A stretch of DNA of 64,000 nt from Acanthochromis polyacanthus (Eukaryota > Chordata > Actinopteri > Pomacentridae). Below, one piece after another: positions 23,801-36,130 of the stretch. Within the stretch, counting starts at the first letter, position 1; each line of letters opens with the position of its first letter. The stretch spans positions 32,361,164 to 32,425,163 of the forward strand of contig NC_067131.1 in assembly GCF_021347895.1 (NCBI RefSeq), given 5' to 3'. Under the pieces are notes generated by a model, which saw only the letters and a list, made by a program, of their open reading frames with translations, had not been told where the DNA came from and ran no database searches. The translations under genes were made by a program, and so were the position numbers.

Positions 23801-25058
23801 TATATACAACCGTTACAGCTGATTAACTGTGTTTATATACAACCGTTACAGCTGGTTAACTGTGTTTATATATAACCGTTACACCTGCTTAACTGTGTTT
23901 AAATACAACCGTTACAGCTGGTTAACTGTGTTTTTATATAACCGTTACAGCTGGTTAACTGTGTTCATATACAACCGTTACAGCTGGTTAACTGTGTTCA
24001 TATACAACCGTTACAGCTGGTTAACTGTGTTCATATACAACCGTTACACCTGCTTAACTGTGTTTATATATAACCGTTACAGCTGGTTAACTGTGTTCAT
24101 ATACAACCGTTACAGCTGGTTAACTGTGTTTATATACAACCGTTACAGCTGGTTAACTGTGTTCATATACAACCATTACAGCTGGTTAACTGTGTTCATA
24201 TACAACCATTACAGCTGGTTAACTGTGTTCATATACAACCGTTACAGCTGGTTAACTGTGTTCATATACAACCGTTACAGCAGGTTAACTGTGTTTATAT
24301 ACAACCGTTACAGCTGCTTAACTGTGTTTATATACAACCGTTAAAGCTGGTTAACTGTGTTCATATACAACCGTTACAGCTGGTTAACTGTGTTTATATA
24401 CAACCGTTACACCTGCTTAACTGTGTTTATATCCAACCGTTACAGCTGGTTAACTGTGTTCATATAGAACCGTTACAGCTGGTTAATTGTTAATATTTTA
24501 CTGTTATAGCTGGTTAACTGTTTATATATAACTGTTACAGCTGGTTAACTGTTTATATTTTACCGTTACAGCCCTGGTAACGGTGTTTTAATAAACTGTA
24601 AACAGCAGCTGCTCACTGAGGTGAAGATTCATCTCGTCTGAATGTGGATCTTCCTCGCTGCATGAATAAAGCAAATTATTGCTGATGATTAATGAAGGAC
24701 CCACCTGTACCTTCCCCCAGGTGAATGTCGTCGGCAGCGCCCTCTATCTCTGTCAGGTGGAACTGCAGCTCGTCTTCGTCCTCGTCCTCGTGGAACACGT
24801 GCACGGCAGTTAACGCCAGACCCTGAGAGTCTGCGAACACCACGCTCTTCTTCTTCCTCCTCACCTGGCCGCTTTCTGCCGCTGATGATGAGGACGTGGT
24901 TACCTTGGCAACGCGTTCACAGCACAGGCAGGGTCGCAGCATGGCGGCTGATGGCGAGCAGCGATTGTCATGGTTACTGAGGAAGAGGCACAGAGGAGGA
25001 GAGCTGGACAGACAGAACCTCACCGCCACGTCCACGGGCATCATGGGAGATGGAGTCC
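20308..25058 (-). CDS. ppp1r3c: Glycogen-targeting regulatory subunit of protein phosphatase 1 (PPP1R3C-like)
   Basis: Two coding exons (24711-25058 and 20308-20873) join in phase (GAA G | AC TCG) to give a protein of about 299 residues with ATG at 25044; human PPP1R3C has 317. The product directs PP1 catalytic subunit to glycogen, where it promotes glycogen synthase activation. Visible features are an N-terminal MPVDVA..CL motif, the PP1-docking RVxF-type KSVVF at residues 66-70 followed by AD.QGLALT, and a CBM21 carbohydrate-binding domain at about 150-245. The domain contains FEK..LVRITFDSW and the WDNNLGNNYR signature. A C-terminal FPEWQSWG block favours 3C over 3B. An Asp/Glu run (residues 86-92) follows the docking site. 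The 3.8-kb coding intron is mostly a 33-bp array. Which teleost 3C paralogue this is cannot be told. Confidence 0.93.
21474..24590. repeat. 33-bp minisatellite, about 94 copies, in the ppp1r3c intron
   Basis: Units of the type ACCGTTACAGCTGGTTAACT plus GTGTTTATATACA. There are two main alternatives in the core (CAGCTGGTT or CACCTGCTT) and length variants with TATATATA. Period 33 is a multiple of three, which produces stretches of spurious ORF reading FIYNRYSWLTV. The array starts to degrade at both ends (21474-21600, 24480-24590). Confidence 0.97.
24711..25058 (-). CDS. ppp1r3c: ppp1r3c-like coding exon 1 (PP1-docking part)
   Basis: Acceptor CTCTTCGTTCTCAG ends at 25059; donor G|GTACAG follows 24711. 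It encodes residues 1-111 plus one base of codon 112. Translation start is placed at the first of two adjacent ATGs (25044, 25041). The acceptor upstream implies an earlier noncoding exon. Confidence 0.88.
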
Positions 25059-25300
25059 CTGAGAACGAAGAGCGGGTTCTTCATGAACTTCCTGTTATCA
25101 GCTGCTGGAACATCACAGGTTAGTTCATTACTCTGTCGTTCTTCAAGACACCGACCTTCACTGCAGGACTGTAGCAGCGACATCATCGCAAGGAAACGTT
25201 ACGAATCAAAGTTCCAATAAAACACAGTGGAGCCACATGTTCAATGGATGTGTTTATCCTGCATGTAAACACACCGCTTCTAAAAACCACACGCATGGGA

Positions 25301-28300
25301 GGTGACTACAGGTCATCATAGGTCACTACAGGTAAGTAGAGGTCACTACAGGTAAGTAGAGGTCACTACAGGTAAGTAGAGGACACTACAGGTAAGTAGA
25401 GGACACTACAGGTCATTAGAGGTCACTACAGGTAAGTAGAGGACACTACAGGTCATTAGAGGTCACTACAGGTAAGTAGAGGACACTACAGGTAAGTAGA
25501 GGACACTACAGGTCATTAGAGGACACTACAGGTCATTAGAGGTCACTACAGGTAAGTAGAGGACACTACAGGTAAGTAGAGGACACTACAGGTCATTAGA
25601 GGTCACTACAGGTAAGTAGAGGACACTACAGGTCATTAGAGGTCACTACAGGTCATTAGAGGACACTACAGGTCATTAGAGGTCACTACAGGTAAGTAGA
25701 GGTCACTACAGGTAAGTAGAGGACACTCCAGGTCATTAGAGGTCACTACAGGTAAGTAGAGGACACTAGAGGTCATTAGAGGTCACTACAGGTCATTAGA
25801 GGTCACTACAGGTAAGTAGAGGTCACTACAGGTAAGTAGAGGACACTACAGGTCATTAGAGGTCACTACAGGTAAGTAGAGGACACTAGAGGTCATTAGA
25901 GGACACTACAGGTCATTAGAGGTCACTACAGGTAAGTAGAGGACACTACAGGTCATTAGAGGTCACTACAGGTAAGTAGAGGACACTAGAGGTCATTAGA
26001 GGTCACTACAGGTCATTAGAGGTCACTACAGGTAAGTAGAGGACACTACAGGTAAGTAGAGGACACTACAGGTCATTAGAGGTCACTACAGGTAAGTAGA
26101 GGACACTACAGGTAAGTAGAGGACACTACAGGTAAGTAGAGGTCACTACAGGTAAGTAGAGGACACTACAGGTCATTAGAGGTCACTACAGGTAAGTAGA
26201 GGACACTACAGGTTATTAGAGGTCACTACAGGTAAGTAGAGGACACTACAGGTCAGTAGAGGACACTACAGGTCATTAGAGGTCACTACAGGTAAGTAGA
26301 GGACACTACAGGTCATTAGAGGTCACTACAGGTCATTAGAGGTCACTACAGGTAAGTAGAGGACACTACAGGTCATTAGAGGTCACTACAGGTAAGTAGA
26401 GGACACTACAGGTAAGTAGAGGACACTACAGGTCATTAGAGGTCACTACAGGTAAGTAGAGGACACTACAGGTCATTAGAGGTCACTACAGGTCATTAGA
26501 GGACACTACAGGTCATTAGAGGTCACTACAGGTAAGTAGAGGTCACTACAGGTAAGTAGAGGACACTAGAGGTCATTAGAGGTCACTACAGGTCATTAGA
26601 GGTCACTACAGGTCATTAGAGGTCACTACAGGTCATTAGAGGTCACTACAGGTCATTAGAGGACACTACAGGTCATTAGAGGTCACTACAGGTAAGTAGA
26701 GGACACTACAGGTAAGTAGAGGACACTACAGGTCATTAGAGGACACTACAGGTCATTAGAGGACACTACAGGTCATTAGAGGTCACTACAGGTCATTAGA
26801 GGTCACTACAGGTAAGTAGAGGACACTACAGGTAAGTAGAGGACACTACAGGTCATTAGAGGTCACTACAGGTCATTAGAGGTCACTACAGGTAAGTAGA
26901 GGTCACTACAGGTAAGTAGAGGACACTACAGGTAAGTAGAGGACACTACAGGTCATTAGAGGTCACTACAGGTAAGTAGAGGACACTACAGGTAAGTAGA
27001 GGACACTACAGGTCATTAGAGGTCACTACAGGTAAGTAGAGGACACTACAGGTCATTAGAGGTCACTACAGGTAAGTAGAGGTCACTACAGGTCATTAGA
27101 GGTCACTACAGGTCATTAGAGGTCACTACAGGTCATTAGAGGTCACTACAGGTCATTAGAGGACACTACAGGTCATTAGAGGTCACTACAGGTCATTAGA
27201 GGTCACTACAGGTAAGTAGAGGACACTACAGGTCAGTAGAGGACACTACAGGTCATTAGAGGTCACTACAGGTCATTAGAGGTCACTACAGGTAAGTAGA
27301 GGACACTACAGGTAAGTAGAGGACACTACAGGTCATTAGAGGTCACTACAGGTCATTAGAGGTCACTACAGGTAAGTAGAGGTCACTACAGGTAAGTAGA
27401 GGACACTACAGGTCAGTAGAGGACACTAGAGGTCATTAGAGGTCACTACAGGTCAGTGGAGGTCACTACAGGTAAGTAGAGGACACTACAGGTCATTAGA
27501 GGTCACTACAGGTAAGTAGAGGTCACTACAGGTCATTAGAGGTCACTACAGGTCATTAGAGGTCACTACAGGTAAGTAGAGGACACTACAGGTCATTAGA
27601 GGTCACTACAGGTCATTAGAGGACACTACAGGTCATTAGAGGACACTACAGGTAAGTAGCGGTCACTACAGGTAAGTAGAGGTCACTACAGGTAAGTAGA
27701 GGACACTACAGGTAAGTAGAGGACACTACAGGTAAGTAGAGGTCACTACAGGTAAGTAGAGGTCACTACAGGTAAGTAGAGGACACTACAGGTAAGTAGA
27801 GGTCACTACAGGTAAGTAGAGGACACTACAGGTAAGTAGAGGTCACTACAGGTCATTAGAGGTCACTACAGGTAAGTAGAGGACACTACAGGTCATTAGA
27901 GGTCACTACAGGTAAGTAGAGGACACTACAGGTCATTAGAGGTCACTACAGGTAAGTAGAGGACACTACAGGTCATTAGAGGTCACTACAGGTCATTAGA
28001 GGTCACTACAGGTAAGTAGAGGTCACTACAGGTCATTAGAGGTCACTACAGGTAAGTAGAGGACACTACAGGTAAGTAGAGGACACTACAGGTCATTAGA
28101 GGTCACTACAGGTCATTAGAGGACACTACAGGTCATTAGAGGTCACTACAGGTCATTAGAGGACACTACAGGTAAGTAGAGGACACTACAGGTCATTAGA
28201 GGTCACTACAGGTCATTAGAGGACACTACAGGTCATTAGAGGTCACTACAGGTCATTAGAGGACACTACAGGTCATTAGAGGACACTACAGGTAAGTAGC

Positions 28301-30004
28301 GGTCACTACAGGTAAGTAGAGGTCACTACAGGTAAGTAGAGGACACTACAGGTAAGTAGAGGTCACTACAGGTCATTAGAGGTCACTACAGGTAAGTAGA
28401 GGTCACTACAGGTAAGTAGAGGACACTACAGGTAAGTAGCGGTCACTACAGGTAAGTAGAGGACACTACAGGTCATTAGAGGTCACTACAGGTAAGTAGA
28501 GGACACTAGAGATCATTAGAGGTCACTACAGGTCATTAGAGGTCACTACAGGTCATTAGAGGTCACTACAGGTCATTAGAGGTCACTACAGGTCATTAGA
28601 GGACACTACAGGTCATTAGAGGTCACTACAGGTCATTAGAGGTCACTACAGGTAAGTAGAGGACACTACAGGTCAGTAGAGGACACTACAGGTCATTAGA
28701 GGTCACTACAGGTCATTAGAGGTCACTACAGGTAAGTAGAGGACACTACAGGTAAGTAGAGGACACTACAGGTCATTAGAGGTCACTACAGGTCATTAGA
28801 GGTCACTACAGGTAAGTAGAGGTCACTACAGGTAAGTAGAGGACACTACAGGTCAGTAGAGGACACTAGAGGTCATTAGAGGTCACTACAGGTCAGTGGA
28901 GGTCACTACAGGTAAGTAGAGGACACTACAGGTCATTAGAGGTCACTACAGGTAAGTAGAGGTCACTACAGGTCATTAGAGGTCACTACAGGTCATTAGA
29001 GGTCACTACAGGTAAGTAGAGGACACTACAGGTCATTAGAGGTCACTACAGGTCATTAGAGGACACTACAGGTCATTAGAGGACACTACAGGTAAGTAGC
29101 GGTCACTACAGGTAAGTAGAGGTCACTACAGGTAAGTAGAGGACACTACAGGTAAGTAGAGGACACTACAGGTAAGTAGAGGTCACTACAGGTAAGTAGA
29201 GGTCACTACAGGTAAGTAGAGGACACTACAGGTAAGTAGAGGTCACTACAGGTAAGTAGAGGACACTACAGGTAAGTAGAGGTCACTACAGGTCATTAGA
29301 GGTCACTACAGGTAAGTAGAGGACACTACAGGTCATTAGAGGTCACTACAGGTAAGTAGAGGACACTACAGGTCATTAGAGGTCACTACAGGTAAGTAGA
29401 GGACACTACAGGTCATTAGAGGTCACTACAGGTCATTAGAGGTCACTACAGGTAAGTAGAGGTCACTACAGGTCATTAGAGGTCACTACAGGTAAGTAGA
29501 GGACACTACAGGTAAGTAGAGGACACTACAGGTCATTAGAGGTCACTACAGGTCATTAGAGGACACTACAGGTCATTAGAGGTCACTACAGGTCATTAGA
29601 GGACACTACAGGTAAGTAGAGGACACTACAGGTCATTAGAGGTCACTACAGGTCATTAGAGGACACTACAGGTCATTAGAGGTCACTACAGGTCATTAGA
29701 GGACACTACAGGTCATTAGAGGACACTACAGGTAAGTAGCGGTCACTACAGGTAAGTAGAGGTCACTACAGGTAAGTAGAGGACACTACAGGTAAGTAGA
29801 GGTCACTACAGGTCATTAGAGGTCACTACAGGTAAGTAGAGGTCACTACAGGTAAGTAGAGGACACTACAGGTAAGTAGCGGTCACTACAGGTAAGTAGA
29901 GGTCACTACAGGTAAGTAGAGGTCACTACAGGTCATTAGAGGTCACTACAGGTCATTAGAGGTCACTACAGGTAAGTAGAGGTCACTACAGGTAACTAGA
30001 GGTC
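25301..30004. repeat. 20-bp satellite (10-bp sub-repeat), about 235 copies
   Basis: Decamers of the form GGTNANTANA alternate, mainly GGTAAGTAGA or GGTCATTAGA with GGACACTACA or GGTCACTACA. There is no length drift across 4.7 kb. A long higher-order duplication with a 1440-bp period lies between 27081 and 29899. The array sits between the first coding exon and the probable promoter of ppp1r3c. Confidence 0.97.
27081..29899. repeat. Higher-order duplication in the 20-bp satellite (1440-bp period)
   Basis: The block from about 27081 to 28459 recurs at 28521 to 29899. Line-by-line comparison shows the same order of rare variants in both, such as GGTCAGTGGA (27451, 28891), GGTAAGTAGC (27651, 29091) and GGACACTAGA (27421, 28861). 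I saw no mismatch over about 1.38 kb. Confidence 0.9.
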
Positions 30005-30352
30005 ACAGTGCTTTCAGCTTCAGTCCAGCACATGAGTCAGACCAACATGGTAATTGAGTTAAAAGTTGTCTCTTCTATTTTGAAAACACTTCAGTTCAAA
30101 ATGTTTCTGAAATCATCTGAGGAAAGAAATAATCTGCAGCTGAATCTGTCCTGCTTTAAGTTCCAGTTCAGATGTCTGAGGACAGTTTGGTGATGCGTGG
30201 GATCTCCAGAGGCTGCATCTAATTTACATAAAGTAGAATAGTTTAGTCTACTTTATGTAAATGAGCAGCAGGGAGAATCACCACTACCAGACCAGCATGC
30301 AGCATATTTACATGATGATAAACATATCTAGTGGACACACAGCTTCACAGTC
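30005..30352. mobile_element. Partial copy of an inverted-repeat transposon
   Basis: This segment shares several blocks with 30590-31190 (ACCAACATGG, TTTCTGAAATCAT.TGAGGA, GAGGACAGTTT). It ends at GTGGACACACAGCTTC, close to the terminus of the neighbouring element. It includes the hairpin TTTACATAAAGTAG / CTACTTTATGTAAA near 30226-30262. The satellite abuts its left side directly. Confidence 0.6.
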
Positions 30353-30476
30353 AACACAACAACAGCAGCAGTCTGTCGTTTATCATCACACAGACTGAAC
30401 TTTAACACTGAAACATAGGAGAAATCCTGGAAGTGACCTGTTGAAATATTTATAAAGATAATTATGAGCCAGTTTT

Positions 30477-31345
30477 GAAGCCGCGTGTCCACTATGTTTG
30501 CTTTTCATGCACGGCAACGTACCGCACCTGAACATGTAACGGCCGGTGGGCGGTCACTAGTGGACCACAGCGTGGTCACATGACCGAGCTTTCAGCTGAC
30601 AGTCCAGCAGATGAGTCTGATAAACACAGCGGCTGGACCACAAACTTTCCCTTTTATTTCTAAAACACTGATGGTTACCATGTGTGCTCAGATCCAGCTG
30701 TTAGAAGCTTCTCCTCCACAGTGAACTGTGTTCAACACCTTCTTTAAGCTGCTTTCCTCCCCTGATTGGACAAACGCATCGACTCGGGCGCTGGTCTGCT
30801 CCTGGATTTCAAACCGGACCAACATGGCGGCTCGGCTGCAAACTTTGTCTATTATTACAAAAACACTTCAGGGAAAAGTGTTTCTGAAATCATTTGAGGA
30901 GAGAAATAAGCTGCAGCAGCTGAATGTGTCCTGGTTTTATTTCACTGATGGTTAGTTTAGATGTTTGAGGACAGTTTCAGGATGTGTGGAATCTCTGCAT
31001 GCTGGAGTCCAGTCTATGTAAATGAGCTGCAGGTAAACACACCGGATCACAGCTGGAAACACCCCACATGTGGCATTCTGGTCCGGTTGTGGTGCGTTTC
31101 CATCTGTGATCCGGTGTGTTTACCTGCAGCTCATTTGCATAAAGTAGACTGGACTTCTACTTTATGTAAATTAGATGCGGCGTGCAGAGATTCCCCAAAA
31201 GCTCGGTCATGTGACCACGTAGTGACCTGCTGTTGCTGTCATGTGACCATGCTGTGGTCCACTAGTGACCGCCTGCTGGCCGTGTGATGTTCACATGTGA
31301 TGCGTTGCCGTGTGGGAAAATCACATACAGTGGACACACGGCTTC
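30477..31345. mobile_element. Inverted-repeat DNA transposon (nonautonomous)
   Basis: Terminal inverted repeats of over 100 bp start GAAGCCGCGTGTCCACT and end AGTGGACACACGGCTTC. They share GCGGTCACTAGTGGACCACAG in opposite orientations. A central hairpin has arms near 31014-31060 and 31096-31142 that match at 36 of 37 core positions (GCAGGTAAACACACCGGATC). No transposase and no convincing target duplication were seen. Confidence 0.7.
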
Positions 31346-31785
31346 AGGTTGTGAACACTCATGACAGGGTTTTCCATAAATAAACAGATAAACAACAGAG
31401 CAGTGACTTACTGGTAGCTCACCTGTCCAGGTGTCACCTGTCCGTCTACCTGTGCAGGAGGGAACAACAACTAATACTTCTTCAATAACAGCAGCTGGTT
31501 CAGCAGTGGAACTGCAGCTGATCAATAACTGATCAGTAAGTCTGATTAATGATTATTAGCTTCAGTTTTAAAAAGAAATTTGATGTTAGTGTCTGAAAGC
31601 TGATCATTTAAACCTGCTGGTTATTTACACTGGTTAGTTAAACCGGTTACTAGCTAAATTGGTTAGTTAAACTGGTTATTATATACACTGGTTTTAGTTA
31701 AACTGGTTACTAGCTAAATTGGTCAGTCAAACTGGTTATTATATGTACTGGTATTAGTTAAGCTGGTTACTAATGAAGCTGCTCC

Positions 31786-32160
31786 GTGCAGCAGCTGTGG
31801 CGCAGTTTAAAATCTCACCTGCTGCTCTTCACTGGACGCGCAGAGATACAGCCGCTCAGGTTTGGTTCAGTTCGGGCCTGTCCGGCCCTATTCGGCTGGT
31901 TTCGACCCTGTTCGGCTGGTTTCGGGCTGATCCATCAAGAAGGTTGCAGTTTGTTCGTTTTTCTTCACTTTCTTTTCATTTTTCAGCCATTTTAAAACAC
32001 AGACACCGTCCTCGCGCTCAGCCCCGCCCCCCGAACACTCACACAGCACGAGCACACACAGCAGCCAATCAGAGCGCAGTGCCGTCCTCCGTCCAATCAG
32101 AAGCAGTACTGGGTTGACGAGGGGGGGGATCCCTGAGCGCTGACTGACAGGAGGAGGAGC
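31786..32160 (-). promoter_or_regulatory. Probable promoter and noncoding first exon of ppp1r3c
   Basis: Read on the minus strand, two CCAAT-box sequences (CTGATTGG near 32092-32099 and 32067-32074) and a GC box (GGGGGGCGGGGC near 32022-32034) lie in a locally GC-rich block. About 200 bp further on is a strong donor, AGCAG|GTGAGA, at about 31817. ATGs in between run quickly into stops, so the exon would be noncoding and splice to the acceptor at 25059. Linking it to ppp1r3c is inference from orientation and position. Confidence 0.5.
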
Positions 32161-33235
32161 TGCTCCGCTGAATAAATGATCAAGTAAGGTTTAATAAACG
32201 GAGTAAAACATCATGAGAGTAAGAAGAGAAGCAGAAGAACATTATTTACCTCAGAAATAAAGACATTTCACCACAATCTGATGAATCTCAGGAATAAACC
32301 AACCGAGTGTTCAGAGTGAATCTGCTTCATTATTGTTCATCTGTGTTTGTGGTAAACCACAGTTATTTATGTTTATTTATCAATAAGAATAAAAGGACTT
32401 TTAATATTTAAATCAGCCAGTAAATCTCCATAATTAAAGCTTCAGGGGCTGAGCCTTAATATGATTATAGTCTAGTCGAGATGTTTTATTTTATGTGAGC
32501 ATTAAAATGTCAATTATTCAGGTAGTTTGACATCATGACTCTGCAGGATGTGAACCTCAATAGAAGCTTCATTTTCCTGCTTTAATACTCTGAATAAATA
32601 ACAGTGACTTCACTCAAGCCTGTTCTTATCAGTTCTTTTTTTATTGTTATGCCTCCATTCATTTAGTTTCTGTCTTTATAAAGCTTCCTGAAGCTTTTTT
32701 TGCTACACTATATAAATACATGAAACCAGAAATCAGCATTTATTGTTCTTCTTTTAAAACCAAGCAGACCTTTTTTATTTAAACATTTTATTTGGTGAAT
32801 GAATCCACTCTTTAATTATACATTTGTCATTTCATTGTTCTGTTTATAAAAGTGATGACGCTTCATCAGGCCGGTGAACCCTGTCAGGCAGTGCTGAGGG
32901 CAAAACTGTCCCAATCCACTGCTGCTGACTTTTATTTTGAAAGTGTGTCCAGCTTGTCATTAATGTTTGGTCATTTCCTGCAGAAAGTAACTTCTATTTT
33001 TTATGTAGAAATCAGGTTTGTGGTGAACAACAGCTGAATCCATCAGGTATTACCCTTACAGGTACACCTCACCTGTCATGGGTGGAAACCCGTTCAGGTA
33101 AGCAGAGCAGCCAATCAGCAGATTCAAACTTACAACCTTCCTGTTGGAACCAATCCAACGCCACACAACAGAAAGCATGAATCGATGGAAAACCAGCAGC
33201 AAACATTTCCAGCAAACCTCCTCAGGGTTAGTTCA
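32161..33235. other. AT-rich intergenic stretch
   Basis: No gene, array or inverted repeat recognised. It separates the likely ppp1r3c promoter from the CATC array. Confidence 0.5.
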
Positions 33236-33236
33236 C

Positions 33237-34366
33237 CTTCATCCATTCCATCCATCCATCCATCCATCCATCCATCCATCCATCCATCATGCATCCATCC
33301 ATCATCCACCCATGATCAATCATTCATTCATCCATCCATCCATCATCCATCATCATCCATCATCCATCCATCATCACCATCATCCATCCATCATCCATCC
33401 ATCATCCATCATCCATCCATCCATCATCCATCCATCATCCATTCATCATCCATCCATCCATCCATCATCCATCCATCCATCATCTATCATCCATCCATCC
33501 ATCCATCATCCATCCATCCACCCATCCATCCACCCATCCACCCATCCACCCATCCATCATCTATCCATCCATCCATCATCTATCCATCCATCCATCCATC
33601 CATCCATCATGCATCCATCCATCATCCACCCATGATCAATCATTCATTCATCCATCCATCCATCATCCATCATCATCCATCATCCATCCATCATCACCAT
33701 CATCCATCCATCATCCATCCATCATCCATACATCCATCATCCATCCATCATCCATCCATCCATCATCTATCATCCATCCATCCATCCATCATCCATCCAT
33801 CCACCCATCCATCCACCCATCCACCCATCCATCCATCCATCATCTATCCATCCATCCATCCATCCATCATCTATCCATCCATCCATCATCTATCCATCAT
33901 CCATCATCATCCATCATCCATCCATCATCATCATCATCCATCCATCATCCATCCATCATCCATCATCCATACATCCATCATCCATCCATCATCCATTCAT
34001 CATCCATCATCCATCCTCCATCCATCATCCATCATCATCCATCATCTATCCATCCATCATCCATCCATCATCCATCCATCCATCATCCATCCATCACCCT
34101 TCCATCACCCATCCATCATCCATCCATCCATCAACCATCCATCATCCATCCATCATCCATCCATCCATCCATCATCCATCCATCACCCATCCATCACCCA
34201 TCCATCCATCCATTATCCATCCATCATCCATCATCCATCACCCATCCATCATCCATCCATCCATCCATCCATCCACCATCCATCATCCATCAATCATCCA
34301 TCATCCATCCATCCATCCATCCATCCATCCACCATCCATCATCCATCCATCATCCATCTATCTTTA
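33237..34366. repeat. CATC-rich microsatellite/minisatellite (1.1 kb)
   Basis: CCAT/CATC repeats are interrupted by CATCAT, CACC and CATT variants. A complex block containing CATGCATCC...CCACCCATGATCAATC occurs at about 33286-33330 and again at about 33607-33651, a roughly 320-bp internal duplication. The long Ile/His/Pro/Ser ORFs across it are artefacts of the repeat. Confidence 0.95.
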
Positions 34367-36130
34367 TGATTCACAGCATGTGAAACTATTAGTCTTTGGG
34401 TCAGGACCCAAAATTTCAGATATCGGTACCACCCGAGGTGACTAATTCTTTTTGGTATTGTTAACTTGCTATATGTCTCTAGTTTGGATTTTGATATGAT
34501 AGCTCTTGCATACTCACTGCTAAATATATGTTATCACTGGTTTAATGGACATGACCCACAATGAAATGCATGGAGTCTGAGCCAAAAGTCCTATCAACAC
34601 AGCAGGACAATTTGATGGGATTTTTCTTCATTGCGAAACAATATGAAACACCACATTCTACACATGACCTGAATAATAACTTTACAGCTCAGAACAATGC
34701 TATGACAAACATGAGACTGAGAAAGATTTTGTTGCTATGGTAACAAGATTATCTGTAAGCAGGACGTAACAATAAAATAGTGAAAATTTCAAAGTTAAAC
34801 TCTATATAAGTTTAAAAAAAGACAAACCATGTCTTGTGATTTGTGGTCAGTGTGAGACAGCAGACTATAATTTCCAGTTAAACAACAAAATACCTTTTAG
34901 ATGGAGTCAAAACTGTCAGAATTGTGATGAAAAGTTCAAAATATAACCCAGTTATAACAGACTGCTACCAGAATTCATCATATGCCAAAACACTGTTGCA
35001 AAGACTATTTCCATTACGAAGCTGAATATTAAAATGCTTTTGCAGCTTTTATTTTCATTATATTTCTATCAGTTCCATCCTGTTGTGCTCTGTGCGCTAA
35101 TTCTCAGAGAACACTACAGAGTTATAATGAGACGAAGATTCAACCCGCTGAAACCCAGTGATGATATTAATGTAATTTATTTTCCTTTTTAAGCTGCTTT
35201 TAGCCTCTAATCAAGAAAACAGTGAGACTTTATCATTGTTTGAATTTTTCAGGATTTTGTGAAAACGTTACAAAAACGCAACATCTTTTAGTGTATGCAA
35301 ATATTCCAACTTAATTTTTTAACAAAATGCACAGATGATCAGGCATTGATGATTCAATAGTATCAAAATGTGTATCTTAAAATGAATTGTATTGATATGA
35401 AATTGTTGGATACGGCACAATAAAATGCAAATTAATTTAACAAGTCAAAGCTCTAATTGCAGTCGATGCTAGAATACACCGCCACACAGCAAAACAGCTG
35501 TAAGAACATTATCTTATTACAACTTTATTTTTTTGAACTTCCAAAAGTGGAATTGTATTAAATCAGTCCTCCACTATTAGTTTCTATTTACATATTGAAC
35601 ATTCTAATGGTTTCTGGTGTCTGAGGACTCTAACTGGTGGATTTCATCCTCTGTGTCTCCTGATATGTGAAACTGAAGGCAGCAGTTTTTTTTAACTGAA
35701 GCACAAACGAGCATCACACTGCTGTTGATGTGTGTACCTGCTAATATACTGTTAATCCTAGACTAAATTAACTGGGTAAACCTTTAAACTTGACCCCATA
35801 GGCCATGGTATACAGTACAGATACTGTATATTATTATATAGATGGAATAACTGATTAATTCACTCCTGACCCAGTGATGGTTCTTCTGTGTAAACAAGCA
35901 GCATCCATTAAAGCCACGTGTTGGTTTTTTTTTGTTGTGCTGTGTGGCTCTCTCAGAATTTCTTGATGACACTTCTCACTCCACTTCTGGACACTTGGAA
36001 ACGCTGTGATAACTTTGTAGACCCTTCTCCTGCTTTGTAAGCATCAACAATTCTTTTTTCCTTTTGTTTTTGGCATGATGCTTACTCAAATAATAGCTCA
36101 AATCCTTAAGTTTTTATACTGTGTGTAAAG

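Noticed and set aside
22033..24344. ORFs repeating FIYNRYSWLTV
   Set aside because: Produced by the 33-bp array, interrupted wherever a unit has a different length; intronic.
31773..32117. ORF of 114 codons on the plus strand
   Set aside because: It overlaps a GC-rich block with CCAAT and GC boxes oriented for the minus strand and has no recognisable domain; more likely promoter and 5' UTR.
33144..34369. Long Ser/Ile/His/Pro ORFs
   Set aside because: Translation of the CATC repeat; no other coding signal.
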